This document shows, piece after piece, positions 25,004 through 33,167 of a stretch of DNA of 34,481 bases. This stretch comes from Salimicrobium humidisoli (GTDB taxonomy: Bacteria; Bacillota; Bacilli; Bacillales; Halobacillaceae), in assembly GCF_002295105.1 (NCBI RefSeq), contig NZ_NSGH01000020.1, positions 1-34,481 of the forward strand, in the 5' to 3' direction. Each line of letters starts with the position of its first letter. Positions within the stretch are counted from its first letter, which is position 1. Under the pieces are notes generated by a model. That model was not told the origin of the DNA. It did no database searches and saw nothing but the letters and a program-made list of their open reading frames with translations. The position numbers were made by a program, and so were the translations under genes.

Positions 25004-25789
25004 TTACAGATGGTACCTCTGTGTTTCAGCCGGGCCGTGTTCCGAAGCGCTATCCCTTTCGTCCATCAGGACAGTCCCCGCCCCGTTCAGCCGTGGGACA
25101 ACGTCCATGATCCCGCGCTGACTGACGTAGGCGACATCTTCATAAAATCCGTAATCCGACAGCATTCGTCCGACACTGGATCGGGTCAGTACGCTCACAG
25201 CTTCCTCTTTCATGTTTTCATAAAATAATTGTGCCGACCTGGCACTGTCCGTCAATTCGGGGTCGTCCGTCTCTCTCATAAGGCAGTGGATGAAATAACC
25301 GGCGCCGTAATAATCTTCCATGCAGAAATTATTCCTCGATCCGGAACAGATCGCCACGACGGTTTCACCTTCATGCGTACCGGCAATCCGCTTCCCTACC
25401 GCCTCCCCGTTCAGAAGAGAGGCGGTGTATACTTTCTTTGCGGATGCGGCCTTCCGGATTGCGACTGTGCCGTTCGTCGTTGATAAAATGACGGTCTTTC
25501 CGGAAGCCCGTCTGTTCAAAATGGAGGGGACCGGATTTATGAAACCCTCCACCGGAAGACCGTCCGTCTCTCCGGCAAGCAGTACCTCCTCCGTGCCGGC
25601 GCTCAGCTTTTCCTTTGTGCGTAATGCTTCGGTAGTATTCAGTACGGGAATGATTTCCCTGGCTCCGGCGGCAAGACACGAAGCTATCGTCGAGGTTGCG
25701 AGCAGTACGTCGAATACGACGGCGATTTTGTCTTCATTTATGTGACGTTCCTCGATTTCCTCCTTTTTCCACAGCAGATGGATTTTCAT
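25004..25789 (-). CDS. ComB-like (2-phosphosulfolactate phosphatase family) protein
   Basis: A 261-residue member of the ComB family. VVFDVLLATSTIASCLAAGA at the N-terminus and ILSTTNGTVAIRKA (about 113-126) are the family's signature motifs, together with EDYYGAGYFIHCL. Known members remove phosphate from 2-phosphosulfolactate in coenzyme M or sulfolactate synthesis. No ComA-type synthase lies nearby, so a different phospho-substrate in this catabolic operon is possible. The Shine-Dalgarno is weak (GTGGGA). It is the first gene of the operon, about 120 bp after the promoter, so it is transcribed with the degradation enzymes. Confidence 0.85.
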   Translation of the reverse strand: MKIHLLWKKEEIEERHINEDKIAVVFDVLLATSTIASCLAAGAREIIPVLNTTEALRTKEKLSAGTEEVLLAGETDGLPVEGFINPVPSILNRRASGKTVILSTTNGTVAIRKAASAKKVYTASLLNGEAVGKRIAGTHEGETVVAICSGSRNNFCMEDYYGAGYFIHCLMRETDDPELTDSARSAQLFYENMKEEAVSVLTRSSVGRMLSDYGFYEDVAYVSQRGIMDVVPRLNGAGTVLMDERDSASEHGPAETQRYHL

Positions 25790-25872
25790 TGTTGTATCCC
25801 ACGCCTTCGCTATTATTTATTGCCCCTTTACCCGGAAGGTCCGGGCGCGTCCGTATAGATGTTATCTGCATC

Positions 25873-25890
25873 ATACCTACTGGTTAGTAT
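25873..25890. promoter_or_regulatory. Candidate TetR-type operator of the catabolic operon
   Basis: ATACCTACTGGTTAGTAT is an imperfect inverted repeat (ATAC..AC/GT..GTAT arms) typical of TetR-family sites. It lies just downstream of the promoter, so a bound repressor would block transcription of the operon. No TetR gene is in the window. Confidence 0.55.
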
Positions 25891-25908
25891 GTTCAAAATA
25901 TTAAGATA

Positions 25909-25936
25909 ATTGTAACAGAATATTGAAGTTTTTCAA
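25909..25936 (-). promoter_or_regulatory. SigA-type promoter of the catabolic operon
   Basis: On the minus strand, -35 TTGAAA (25936-25931) and -10 TACAAT (25914-25909) are 16 bp apart, upstream of the operator at 25873 and the first gene at 25789. Confidence 0.65.
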
Positions 25937-25981
25937 GTTAAAAGTCACCATTCGAAAACTGATTTTGGAAGTCTCTTACCT

Positions 25982-26024
25982 AAAAAAATAAGATGACCCC
26001 GCCGCACTGGCGAAATCATCTTAT
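25982..26024 (-). terminator. Terminator of the MFS exporter gene
   Basis: ATAAGATGA and TCATCTTAT form a 9-bp stem with extra pairs inside, followed on the minus strand by a T tract. It lies directly after the exporter stop and separates it from the catabolic operon. Confidence 0.88.
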
Positions 26025-26038
26025 ACAGGGATATATTC

Positions 26039-27427
26039 TTAATCGTCCTGCACGCCTTTCATGAAGAATGCGAACGGAAGGGCGATGAACAATACGGCAG
26101 AAGATACGAGGAACGCTTCATTCAGCGTCTGCAGCGTCGCTTCCTGCATGTTCGTACCGACCGCAATCTGGGCCCGGCGCACTTCGTAGTAGATCGAGAA
26201 GAAAACGATACCGAGCGAAGAGGCGATCTGCCGGATAATGTTGTTCATGGCGGACCCCTGGGCAACGTATTCATCAGGGATGGCGTTCATCCCGGTCGTC
26301 GTCGCAGGCATGTTACTCATGCCCATTCCGGCTCCGCGGATCGCATTCAGCAGAAGGATCCACCAGAACGGACTGGACGTCTCGAGCATTCCGAGTCCGA
26401 TGGTTGAAATCCCCATGATCGCAAGACCCGGAGGAAGCACGTATCTTGGGCCTTTTTTATCAAGCACTCTGCCGCCGAGGGACATGAACACCCCGCTCAT
26501 AGCGGCGGACGGTAAGAACAGAATCCCCGTCCATACTTCGTTCAGGCCGTACACGTTCTGGATAAGAAGCGGCAGCAGAAAAATACCCGAGAAGAGACCG
26601 ATGGAAGCCGACGAGGTGATCAGTATCGATATGGCGTACGTCGGCACTTTGAATACCGACAGATTCAGAAGCGGCTGTTCCTGACGGATTTCATAACGGA
26701 CGAATACGAAAATCAGCACCAGACCGGTTATAATCATACCCAGATTCAGCGGCTCAAAAAGAATCTCAGGCGTACGCCCCCGCCCGAGAGCGAACAGGAT
26801 CGCACCGATCCCGGAAGTGACGAGCAGAAATCCGATGAGATCGAACCGCTTCTCCGGATCGCTCTCGGTCTGTTCCAGAAACTTCACGGACAATAGAAGC
26901 CCGATGAGACCGAACGGTATATTCACCGCAAACAGCCACGGCCAGTCCAGCACCTGGATGAGCAGTCCGCCGACGGTAGGTCCGATCGCCGGCGCCACCA
27001 TGGCCGCAACGCCGTAAATTCCGACGGCCAGTCCCCGTTCGTTTCTCGGGAACGAGTTGAATATAAGCGCCATCGCAATCGGCATCATAAGACCCCCGGC
27101 AGAGCCCTGGATCGCCCGGGAGGCGATGACCATGCCGAGGGAGCTGCTGAAGAAACCGGACGTGGACCCGATAAGGAACAGGGTGAGACCGACGAGGTAG
27201 ACCTTCTTCTTCCCGAACCGGTCTCCGAAGTAGCCGGTGAGCGGCATCGTCATACCCATCGACACCATGAAAATCGTCAATATCCACCCGGCTCCCACTG
27301 CGGTCGTATCGAATATTTCGATGAATCGCGGCAGAACCGGATTCAACATACTATTGTTCAAAATGACGGTGAACGTTCCGAATAATACGGAGACGACGAC
27401 CAGCCATTTTTCAGGTATTTTCGCCAT
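26039..27427 (-). CDS. DHA2-type MFS drug/solute exporter
   Basis: A 462-residue polytopic membrane protein with about 12-14 hydrophobic segments. Motif A is GYFGDRFGKKKVYLVG. The DHA2/antiporter motif C (APAIGPTVGGLLIQ, about 156-169) marks it as an EmrB/QacA-type proton-driven exporter. It has its own terminator and lies on the same strand between rex and the catabolic operon, so it may be linked to that operon by function (export of a substrate or intermediate) but not by transcription. AGGTCAGGA precedes the ATG. Substrate unknown. Confidence 0.9.
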   Translation of the reverse strand: MAKIPEKWLVVVSVLFGTFTVILNNSMLNPVLPRFIEIFDTTAVGAGWILTIFMVSMGMTMPLTGYFGDRFGKKKVYLVGLTLFLIGSTSGFFSSSLGMVIASRAIQGSAGGLMMPIAMALIFNSFPRNERGLAVGIYGVAAMVAPAIGPTVGGLLIQVLDWPWLFAVNIPFGLIGLLLSVKFLEQTESDPEKRFDLIGFLLVTSGIGAILFALGRGRTPEILFEPLNLGMIITGLVLIFVFVRYEIRQEQPLLNLSVFKVPTYAISILITSSASIGLFSGIFLLPLLIQNVYGLNEVWTGILFLPSAAMSGVFMSLGGRVLDKKGPRYVLPPGLAIMGISTIGLGMLETSSPFWWILLLNAIRGAGMGMSNMPATTTGMNAIPDEYVAQGSAMNNIIRQIASSLGIVFFSIYYEVRRAQIAVGTNMQEATLQTLNEAFLVSSAVLFIALPFAFFMKGVQDD

Positions 27428-27442
27428 AGTTTATCCTGACCT

Positions 27443-27455
27443 TTCGAATATCGAA
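27443..27455. promoter_or_regulatory. Palindrome close to the MFS start, possible operator
   Basis: TTCGA-ATA-TCGAA is a perfect 5-bp arm palindrome 15 bases upstream of the exporter ATG. Exporter genes of this type are often controlled by MarR or TetR repressors at such sites. Short, so it may be chance. Confidence 0.3.
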
Positions 27456-27512
27456 TTATTATTGACTATACCCTGCGTTTCACGAAAAGAAACTCTTCCG
27501 AGAAACGATAAG

Positions 27513-27535
27513 AAAAAGCCCGGGGAAGCCCCGGA
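27513..27535 (-). terminator. Terminator of rex
   Basis: TCCGGGGCTTCCCCGGGC followed by TTTTT on the minus strand, 20 bp after the rex stop. Confidence 0.9.
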
Positions 27536-27555
27536 CCTCTCAATGGAGTGGTTGG

Positions 27556-28185
27556 TTACAGCGGATAATGCTTCAGAAAATAAGCAAGTGACTGCAGTTC
27601 GACAGACAGATCGATGTGATGCACGCGTACGGTAGGAGGAACGGAAATGCGCGCCGGTGTGAAATTCAGAATCCCGGACACGCCCCGCTCCACCAGGCGG
27701 TCCGTAATCCCCTGTGCCGCCTGGGACGGGACGGTCAGAATGGCCACCGACACGTTCCCCATCTTTTCTTCCAGGTCATCGATATGGGCGACCGGAACAC
27801 CGCCGATTTCCGTACCGACGAGCCCGTCGTTCGCATCGAAAGCGACTACTATCTTCGTGTTATTGTTTTTCATGAAGTTGTAGTTCAGAAATGCCGTTCC
27901 GAGATTCCCGACCCCGATCAGCGCGACTTCGGTCGTCTCATCCTGATCGAGCGTTCTTCTGAAAAACTGCAGCAGATGTTCCACATTGTAGCCGTAACCT
28001 TTTTTGCCGAGTGCTCCGAAATAGGAGAAATCCCGGCGTATCGTCGCAGAGTCCACTTTGACCGCGTCACTCAGTTCCTTCGAAGAGACCCGCAGTTTCC
28101 CCTGTAAGTATAAGTTATTAATGAACCGGTAATATAAAGGCAGGCGTTTCGCCGTAGCCTGGGGAATCTTCATTTCATCACCCAT
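27556..28185 (-). CDS. rex: Redox-sensing transcriptional repressor Rex
   Basis: The 209 residues cover the N-terminal winged helix ([37 protein letters not shown]) and C-terminal Rossmann domain ([18 protein letters not shown]) that senses the NADH/NAD+ ratio. The end ([19 protein letters not shown]) is the domain-swap helix. It controls fermentation and respiration genes. The ATG at 28185 follows GGAGGAGGAGAC; family members commonly start a few residues before [12 protein letters not shown] Rex-like site lies in its own promoter region. Confidence 0.98.
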   Translation of the reverse strand: MGDEMKIPQATAKRLPLYYRFINNLYLQGKLRVSSKELSDAVKVDSATIRRDFSYFGALGKKGYGYNVEHLLQFFRRTLDQDETTEVALIGVGNLGTAFLNYNFMKNNNTKIVVAFDANDGLVGTEIGGVPVAHIDDLEEKMGNVSVAILTVPSQAAQGITDRLVERGVSGILNFTPARISVPPTVRVHHIDLSVELQSLAYFLKHYPL

Positions 28186-28229
28186 GTCTCCTCCTCCTTC
28201 TTTCTCCTACTATAATAGTTTATCAAAAA

Positions 28230-28247
28230 ACGTGATGAATTTCACAA
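28230..28247 (-). promoter_or_regulatory. Candidate Rex operator in the rex promoter region
   Basis: TTGTGAAATTCATCACGT on the minus strand has one perfect half-site (TTGTGAA) and a degenerate second half against TTGTGAANNNNTTCACAA. A TATTAT -10-like hexamer lies downstream, so Rex bound here could repress its own gene; it lies between rex and ydiF. Confidence 0.5.
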
Positions 28248-28262
28248 AGTTAGCACCTTTTG

Positions 28263-28292
28263 TTGCCCCTTCTGCTTTGTATGAGATACACT
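28263..28292 (+). promoter_or_regulatory. Possible promoter of ydiF
   Basis: TTGCCC (28263-28268) and TACACT (28287-28292) are 18 bp apart, upstream of GAGGTG and the ATG at 28316. Weak match to SigA consensus. Confidence 0.4.
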
Positions 28293-28315
28293 GAATAAGT
28301 CGAGGTGAAAAAATT

Positions 28316-30250
28316 ATGATATTAATGCAGCTGAATCAATTAACGAAGCGTTTCGGAGCTGAGTTAATTTTATCCGATATCGATTTGGAAGTACAAACAA
28401 ACGATCGCATCGCCATCGTCGGACGGAACGGAGCGGGGAAATCCACCCTGCTTAAAGTGATGGCCGGAGAGATGGGATATGAAGAGGGGAACATTTTCCA
28501 GTCCAAGGAGACAAGTGTCGGCTATCTCGAGCAGCATAGCGGACTCGAGTCGAACGGAACGATCTGGGAGGAGTTCTCCCGCGTTTTCGAGCATCTGAAG
28601 AATATGGAACATAAGCTGAGAAAAATGGAAAGTGAGATGGCGGACCCGGATCATTTCGCTTCTCCGGAGGAGTACCAGGACTTTCTCGAAGAATACGACC
28701 GCAGGCAGAACGAATTCCAGATGGCCGGAGGGTACCGGTACGAAGCGGACATGAAAGCCGTACTGCAGGGGCTCAGCTTCCCCGAGTCCATGTGGGACCA
28801 GCCGATCACTACGCTGAGCGGCGGGCAGAAGACGAGACTGGCACTCGGAAAACACCTGCTGACGAAACCGGACGTCCTCATTCTGGACGAGCCGACGAAC
28901 CACCTGGATATCGACACGCTCACGTGGCTGGAGAGTTATTTATCCTCCTACCCGGGTGCTGTCGTCATCGTCTCCCACGACCGTTATTTTCTCGATAAAA
29001 TCGTAAACACTGTATACGAAGTCGCCCTGCAGCGGGTGAAGAAATACACCGGCAACTACAGCGACTACCTGAAGCAGAAGGAAGCAGACTTCGAACAGGA
29101 AATGAAGCAGTACGAGAAACAGCAGGGTGAAATCAAAAAGATGGAAGATTTCATTCAGAAAAATATCGTCCGGGCGACGACCAGTAAGCGGGCTCAGAGC
29201 CGGCGGAAACAGCTCGAGAAGATGGAAAAAGTCGAAAAGCCGAAAGATGACGCGAAATCGGCGAAGTTCACTTTCCAGATCGACAGGCGGAGCGGAAATG
29301 ATGTATTGAAAACGGACAATCTCGGTTTCGGTTATCCGGACAGCGATTATCTGTTCCGGGACGTGAGTCTGGACGTCTCCCGCGGGGATTCCATCGCTCT
29401 GATCGGCCCGAACGGCGTCGGAAAGTCGACGCTTCTTAAACTGCTCACGGAAAAACTTGCTCCGAGCCACGGCGACATCATGCTCGGTGCGAACGTGCAG
29501 ATCGGCTACTATGATCAGGAACAGAGCGAGCTGAACCGGAAGAAGATGGTGCTCCATGAACTGTGGGACGACTACCCGATGGAAGATGAGAAAGATATCC
29601 GCACCATCCTCGGGAACTTCCTGTTCACCGGAGAGGACGTGCTGAAACCCGTATCCGCTCTTAGCGGTGGGGAGAAAGCACGACTGTCTCTTGCAAAGCT
29701 TATGATGCAGAAAGCGAACCTGCTCATTCTCGACGAGCCGACGAACCACCTGGATCTCGACAGTAAAGAGGTCCTCGAAGCCGCTCTCGTCGATTATCCC
29801 GGAACGCTTATCTTCGTCTCCCACGACCGTTATTTCATCAACAAAATCGCCACGCAGATCGTGGAGATGCAGCCGGAAGAGACGCGCACGTTCCTCGGAG
29901 ACTATGACTACTATCAGGAGAAAAAACGCGAGGAAGCAGAACTGAAGGCGATTGAAGAAAGAGAGAAAGGGAAGCCGGAAGCAGCTGCTCCCACGGAAGG
30001 GAAACGCTCCTTCCAGGAAGACAAAGCCGCTAAACGGGAAGAACGGAAGCGTCTCCGCCGTATTGAAGAGATTGAAACCGAAATCGAGAGCCGGGAACAG
30101 AAAATCTCGGACAACGATGACGAGCTCTGCAAACCCGAAGTATATCAGGATCCCGAGAAATCGGGAGAACTGACGGAAGAAAACAGGCAGGCGGAGCAGC
30201 AAATTGAAGCACTCATGGAAGAATGGGAAGAATTGCAGATCGAAGAATAA
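28316..30250 (+). CDS. ydiF: ABC-F family ATPase (YdiF-like)
   Basis: A 644-residue tandem ATP-binding protein with no membrane part. The first cassette has GRNGAGKST (36-44), LSGGQKTRLALGK and LILDEPTNHLD; the second has GPNGVGKST (about 364), LSGGEKARLSLAK and LILDEPTNHLD. The linker (about 240-320) is lysine/arginine-rich, as expected for contact with rRNA, and a charged coiled-coil tail follows residue 540. ABC-F proteins act on ribosomes, in translation or antibiotic protection; this one sits at the conserved ydiF locus next to tsaD, so a housekeeping role is likely. Start at 28316 has GAGGTG upstream; ATG at codon 4 is an alternative. Confidence 0.97.
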   Translation: MILMQLNQLTKRFGAELILSDIDLEVQTNDRIAIVGRNGAGKSTLLKVMAGEMGYEEGNIFQSKETSVGYLEQHSGLESNGTIWEEFSRVFEHLKNMEHKLRKMESEMADPDHFASPEEYQDFLEEYDRRQNEFQMAGGYRYEADMKAVLQGLSFPESMWDQPITTLSGGQKTRLALGKHLLTKPDVLILDEPTNHLDIDTLTWLESYLSSYPGAVVIVSHDRYFLDKIVNTVYEVALQRVKKYTGNYSDYLKQKEADFEQEMKQYEKQQGEIKKMEDFIQKNIVRATTSKRAQSRRKQLEKMEKVEKPKDDAKSAKFTFQIDRRSGNDVLKTDNLGFGYPDSDYLFRDVSLDVSRGDSIALIGPNGVGKSTLLKLLTEKLAPSHGDIMLGANVQIGYYDQEQSELNRKKMVLHELWDDYPMEDEKDIRTILGNFLFTGEDVLKPVSALSGGEKARLSLAKLMMQKANLLILDEPTNHLDLDSKEVLEAALVDYPGTLIFVSHDRYFINKIATQIVEMQPEETRTFLGDYDYYQEKKREEAELKAIEEREKGKPEAAAPTEGKRSFQEDKAAKREERKRLRRIEEIETEIESREQKISDNDDELCKPEVYQDPEKSGELTEENRQAEQQIEALMEEWEELQIEE

Positions 30251-30256
30251 AAACAG

Positions 30257-30295
30257 GCACCTGGGGAGAATTCCTGAATGATTCTCAACAGGTGC
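30257..30295 (+). terminator. Probable ydiF terminator
   Basis: GCACCTG and CAGGTGC form the base of a long interrupted stem-loop directly after the ydiF stop, followed by TTTCATTT. The T tract is weak. Confidence 0.55.
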
Positions 30296-30325
30296 TTTCA
30301 TTTACGAAAAACTTTATCCCGAACG

Positions 30326-30487
30326 TTATCCACAGATAAACAGTATTTATATCAGTTTTCAACAGGTTTATCAACACTATCCACAGAAAAAACGACAGTT
30401 ACCCACATTTTTTATCCACGACCTCATTCCCGTTTTTACGGTTTTCCACTTCATTCATCCACACTTCCTGCACAACCCTGTGTATAA
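30326..30487. promoter_or_regulatory. DnaA-box cluster between ydiF and tsaD
   Basis: Two perfect DnaA boxes (TTATCCACA at 30326-30334; TTATACACA on the minus strand at 30479-30487) flank five near-matches with one mismatch each to TTATNCACA (30368, 30377, 30399, 30412 and 30455). B. subtilis has a known DnaA-box cluster in the equivalent gcp(tsaD)-ydiF gap that titrates DnaA and helps time initiation. The same location and density here argue for the same role. Confidence 0.88.
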
Positions 30488-30513
30488 GTGTGCAGTTTAT
30501 AGCTCCTTGTATG

Positions 30514-30548
30514 AAAAAAAACCTGCAGAAACGTAGTGTCTCTGCAGG
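30514..30548 (-). terminator. Terminator of the thiL-tsaD operon
   Basis: CCTGCAGA and TCTGCAGG form a perfect stem followed by eight Ts on the minus strand, 13 bp after the tsaD stop. Confidence 0.92.
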
Positions 30549-30561
30549 CAGACGGTTTTCC

Positions 30562-31596
30562 TCAGTTCCTTCTTCTTTTCCCGTATTCCTCAAGATCCAG
30601 TCCCGGATGAGCGTTCAGATCCCAGCCGGCCCGGTGCCCCTGTCTGTAAGCTACAGCCCCGGCCGCAGCGATCATCGCCGCATTATCCGTACAGAACTTC
30701 AGCGGAGGGATGAGCAGTTCCTGATCGGTTTCCCGGAAGGTTTCCAAAAGCCGTGCGCGGAGGCCGCTGTTGGCAGCCACCCCTCCGGCTACGATCACCT
30801 GTTTCACTCCGTAGGCTTCGGCTGCTTTTTTCGTTTTTGTGGATAACACTTCCACCACGCTTTCCTGAAAGCTCGCCGCTACATCCTCCGGTCGGAATTC
30901 CTCGCCTTTCTGGCCTGCATTGTGAAGCTTGTTAGTTACCGCAGACTTTAGGCCGCTGAAACTGAAATCGAAAGATCCCTCTTCCAGCCAGGCTCTCGGG
31001 AAATCGATGACCGGCTCTCCGGCAGCTGCCAATTTGTCGATCTCAGGACCCCCGGGATAAGGGAGCTTCAAAAGACGGGCCACTTTGTCATACGCTTCCC
31101 CGGCAGCGTCGTCTCTCGTTTCACCGATCACTTCGAAGTTATTATGTCCTTTCATAAGGACGAGTTCGGTATGGCCCCCGGATACGACGAGTGCAAGCAG
31201 AGGAAATTCGAACTCTTTCTCAAGCCTGCTCGCGTAAATATGACCGGCGATATGATGGACGCCGACGAGCGGCTTCTGTCTGGCGAAAGCAATGCCTTTG
31301 GCCGCGTTCACTCCGACGAGAAGCGCTCCCACGAGACCCGGGCCTTCCGTCACCCCGATCGCATCCATATCATCAAGTGTCATTCCGGCCTCCTGCAGTG
31401 CCTCCTCGAGGGTAACCGTAATCTGTTCAATATGATGCCTTGAAGCGATTTCGGGGACGACCCCGCCGAAACGTTTATGACTTTCAATTTGTGAAGCCAC
31501 CACGTTTGCCACGAGTTCCGTTTCATTTTTGATGACGGCTACCGCCGTTTCGTCACAGCTTGTTTCAATAGCCAGCAAATACTGATCGTTATTCAT
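30562..31596 (-). CDS. tsaD: tRNA t6A modification protein TsaD
   Basis: An ASKHA-fold enzyme that transfers threonylcarbamoyl to A37 of ANN-decoding tRNAs with TsaB and Tsa[17 protein letters not shown] at the N-terminus, the [10 protein letters not shown] iron-binding histidines (about 110-120) and [11 protein letters not shown] are diagnostic. A GTG at 31608 opens the same frame, but the ATG at 31596, which overlaps the rimI stop as ATGA and has GGGTGA upstream, is preferred (344 residues). Last gene of the operon. Confidence 0.97.
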   Translation of the reverse strand: MNNDQYLLAIETSCDETAVAVIKNETELVANVVASQIESHKRFGGVVPEIASRHHIEQITVTLEEALQEAGMTLDDMDAIGVTEGPGLVGALLVGVNAAKGIAFARQKPLVGVHHIAGHIYASRLEKEFEFPLLALVVSGGHTELVLMKGHNNFEVIGETRDDAAGEAYDKVARLLKLPYPGGPEIDKLAAAGEPVIDFPRAWLEEGSFDFSFSGLKSAVTNKLHNAGQKGEEFRPEDVAASFQESVVEVLSTKTKKAAEAYGVKQVIVAGGVAANSGLRARLLETFRETDQELLIPPLKFCTDNAAMIAAAGAVAYRQGHRAGWDLNAHPGLDLEEYGKRRRN

Positions 31597-32033
31597 AATT
31601 TCACCCACATAACTAAAGCATCTTCCCCGTTATCCGGGTAATAGCTTTTTTTTATTGCGCCCGGTTTAAAACCGAAGCGGCGGTACATATGTTGAGCAGT
31701 AGTGTTCGTCACGCGCACTTCAAGCGTAATTTGAAGGATTCCCGCCTCTTTCGCGCGTGCCATGACTTCCGCAAACAGTCTCTGCCCATATCTCTTCCCG
31801 CGGGACTCCGGATGGATGGCCAGGTTCGTAATGTGTGCTTCTTCATAAACGAGCCATATCCCGCAGTAGCCGATGACTTTTCCCTTATCCTCTATAAGGA
31901 AGTATACGGCATAAGGATTGTATTCTATCTCTTCCAGAAACGTCTCTTCCGGCCACGGGTCCGGAAACGTCGCCCGTTCCACCTGCATCACCTGGCTTAT
32001 GTCCTCCGTCGTCATTCTTCTGACGCCACCCAC
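31593..32033 (-). CDS. rimI: Ribosomal-protein-alanine N-acetyltransferase RimI
   Basis: The 146 residues form a GNAT-fold acetyltransferase. [19 protein letters not shown] is the acetyl-CoA pyrophosphate loop (R/Q-x-x-G-x-G/A type) and [15 protein letters not shown] the C-terminal motif; EVRVTN is typical of RimI. The start is GTG at 32033 with AAGGAG 10 bases upstream, 3 bases after the tsaB stop; an ATG six codons later is possible. It overlaps tsaD by four bases. Confidence 0.93.
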   Translation of the reverse strand: MGGVRRMTTEDISQVMQVERATFPDPWPEETFLEEIEYNPYAVYFLIEDKGKVIGYCGIWLVYEEAHITNLAIHPESRGKRYGQRLFAEVMARAKEAGILQITLEVRVTNTTAQHMYRRFGFKPGAIKKSYYPDNGEDALVMWVKL

Positions 32034-32036
32034 CTG

Positions 32037-32720
32037 CTACTTCTCCTTTTGTCTGAGCCATTTCTGTTCAGCTTCCGGCAGGCGCAGGTAGTTGGGCATA
32101 AGCGTATGGAGCGACGAGGCCGGTTTTTTCATGGCCGACAGCGCCAGATACGACGGTCTCGCATAGCGGTGGGCCGCTCCCGGAAACACGGCACGGTCTC
32201 CGAGTTCCTGTTCGATCATTTCACGAAAAGCAGATTCGTCCTGACTGATGAAAAGAACGGGCTGTTTCATGTCGTGCAGCCGTTCAAGCCACGTCTTCAT
32301 ATCTATGTTCTCTTCTTCCATCACTACGTTCATCTCTTCATCATAAAGTCCCGTGTACACACGGCCCCGTCTGGCATCAAAGAACGGGCAGATAAGCCCT
32401 TTGAAAAAGATTCCCTGCCTCGCCAGCACTTCAAGGCTGGAAACACCGACGACCGGAATGTCGAGAGCGAAAGCCATCGATTTAGCCGTAGCCATCCCGA
32501 TCCGTACGCCGGTGAAAGACCCGGGCCCGTGCGCAACGGCAATCTGATCCAGTTCCTCCGGAGACGTCTCCGTTTCCCTCATCATCTGGTTAATTGCAGG
32601 CATAAGCCGGACGGAGTGATTCTTCTTCACGTTCGTCACCCATTCTCCCACGACTTCGCGGTTTTTGATGACCGCTACTCCAAGCACGTAGTTCGAAGTA
32701 TCAATCGCTAATATATTCAT
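32037..32720 (-). CDS. tsaB: tRNA t6A modification partner TsaB
   Basis: A 227-residue TsaD paralogue without the metal site, the scaffold of the TsaBDE complex. NILAIDTSNYVLGVAVI and VAHGPGSFTGVRIGMATAKSMAF are the family motifs. The start overlaps the end of tsaE by 20 bases, so the two are coupled. Conserved neighbour order with tsaE, rimI and tsaD. Confidence 0.96.
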   Translation of the reverse strand: MNILAIDTSNYVLGVAVIKNREVVGEWVTNVKKNHSVRLMPAINQMMRETETSPEELDQIAVAHGPGSFTGVRIGMATAKSMAFALDIPVVGVSSLEVLARQGIFFKGLICPFFDARRGRVYTGLYDEEMNVVMEEENIDMKTWLERLHDMKQPVLFISQDESAFREMIEQELGDRAVFPGAAHRYARPSYLALSAMKKPASSLHTLMPNYLRLPEAEQKWLRQKEK

Positions 32721-33162
32721 TGGTTATCTCCTCACAAATCGTTTCAAAATGGGAAGAGCGCGGGGTGAAGAAAAAGGACCGTGCGTCCTCCCCTTCAAAA
32801 CTGACTCTGATGTCCAGTCGCTCTTCGGGTAAGAAATCTTCTATATAGGAAGCCCACTCCACTACCGTTACGCCGGAGCCGAAAAAGTACTCCTCAAATC
32901 CGAGGTCCTCCTCTGTGTCTTCCAGACGGTAAGCGTCCATATGATAAAAAGGAAGATCCCCGGCGTATTCTTTAATAATGGTAAATGTCGGACTGTTGAT
33001 CGTTTTTGTCACACCGAGAGCTGCTCCGAGAGCCTTGGTGAACGTCGTTTTTCCGGCACCGAGATCTCCTTCGAGTGTGAGCACGTCCCCGGGCTGAAGT
33101 TTCCCCGCGAGAAAAGCAGCGAGTCCGCCCGTCGCTTCCGGGCTGTTCGATGTTATTTTCAT
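32701..33162 (-). CDS. tsaE: tRNA t6A modification ATPase TsaE
   Basis: A 153-residue P-loop ATPase that drives TsaBD. Walker A is GDLGAGKTTFTKAL (about 33-46); SPTFTIIKEY, YHMDAYRL and VTVVEWA are the conserved active-site and Walker B-like segments. It follows thiL by five bases and overlaps tsaB. Full length. Confidence 0.96.
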   Translation of the reverse strand: MKITSNSPEATGGLAAFLAGKLQPGDVLTLEGDLGAGKTTFTKALGAALGVTKTINSPTFTIIKEYAGDLPFYHMDAYRLEDTEEDLGFEEYFFGSGVTVVEWASYIEDFLPEERLDIRVSFEGEDARSFFFTPRSSHFETICEEITNEYISD

Positions 33163-33167
33163 AACCG

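Noticed and set aside
28940-30301. 453-codon minus-strand frame opposite ydiF
   Set aside because: Antisense shadow of the ABC-F gene; Phe/Leu-rich low-complexity product with no start signal.
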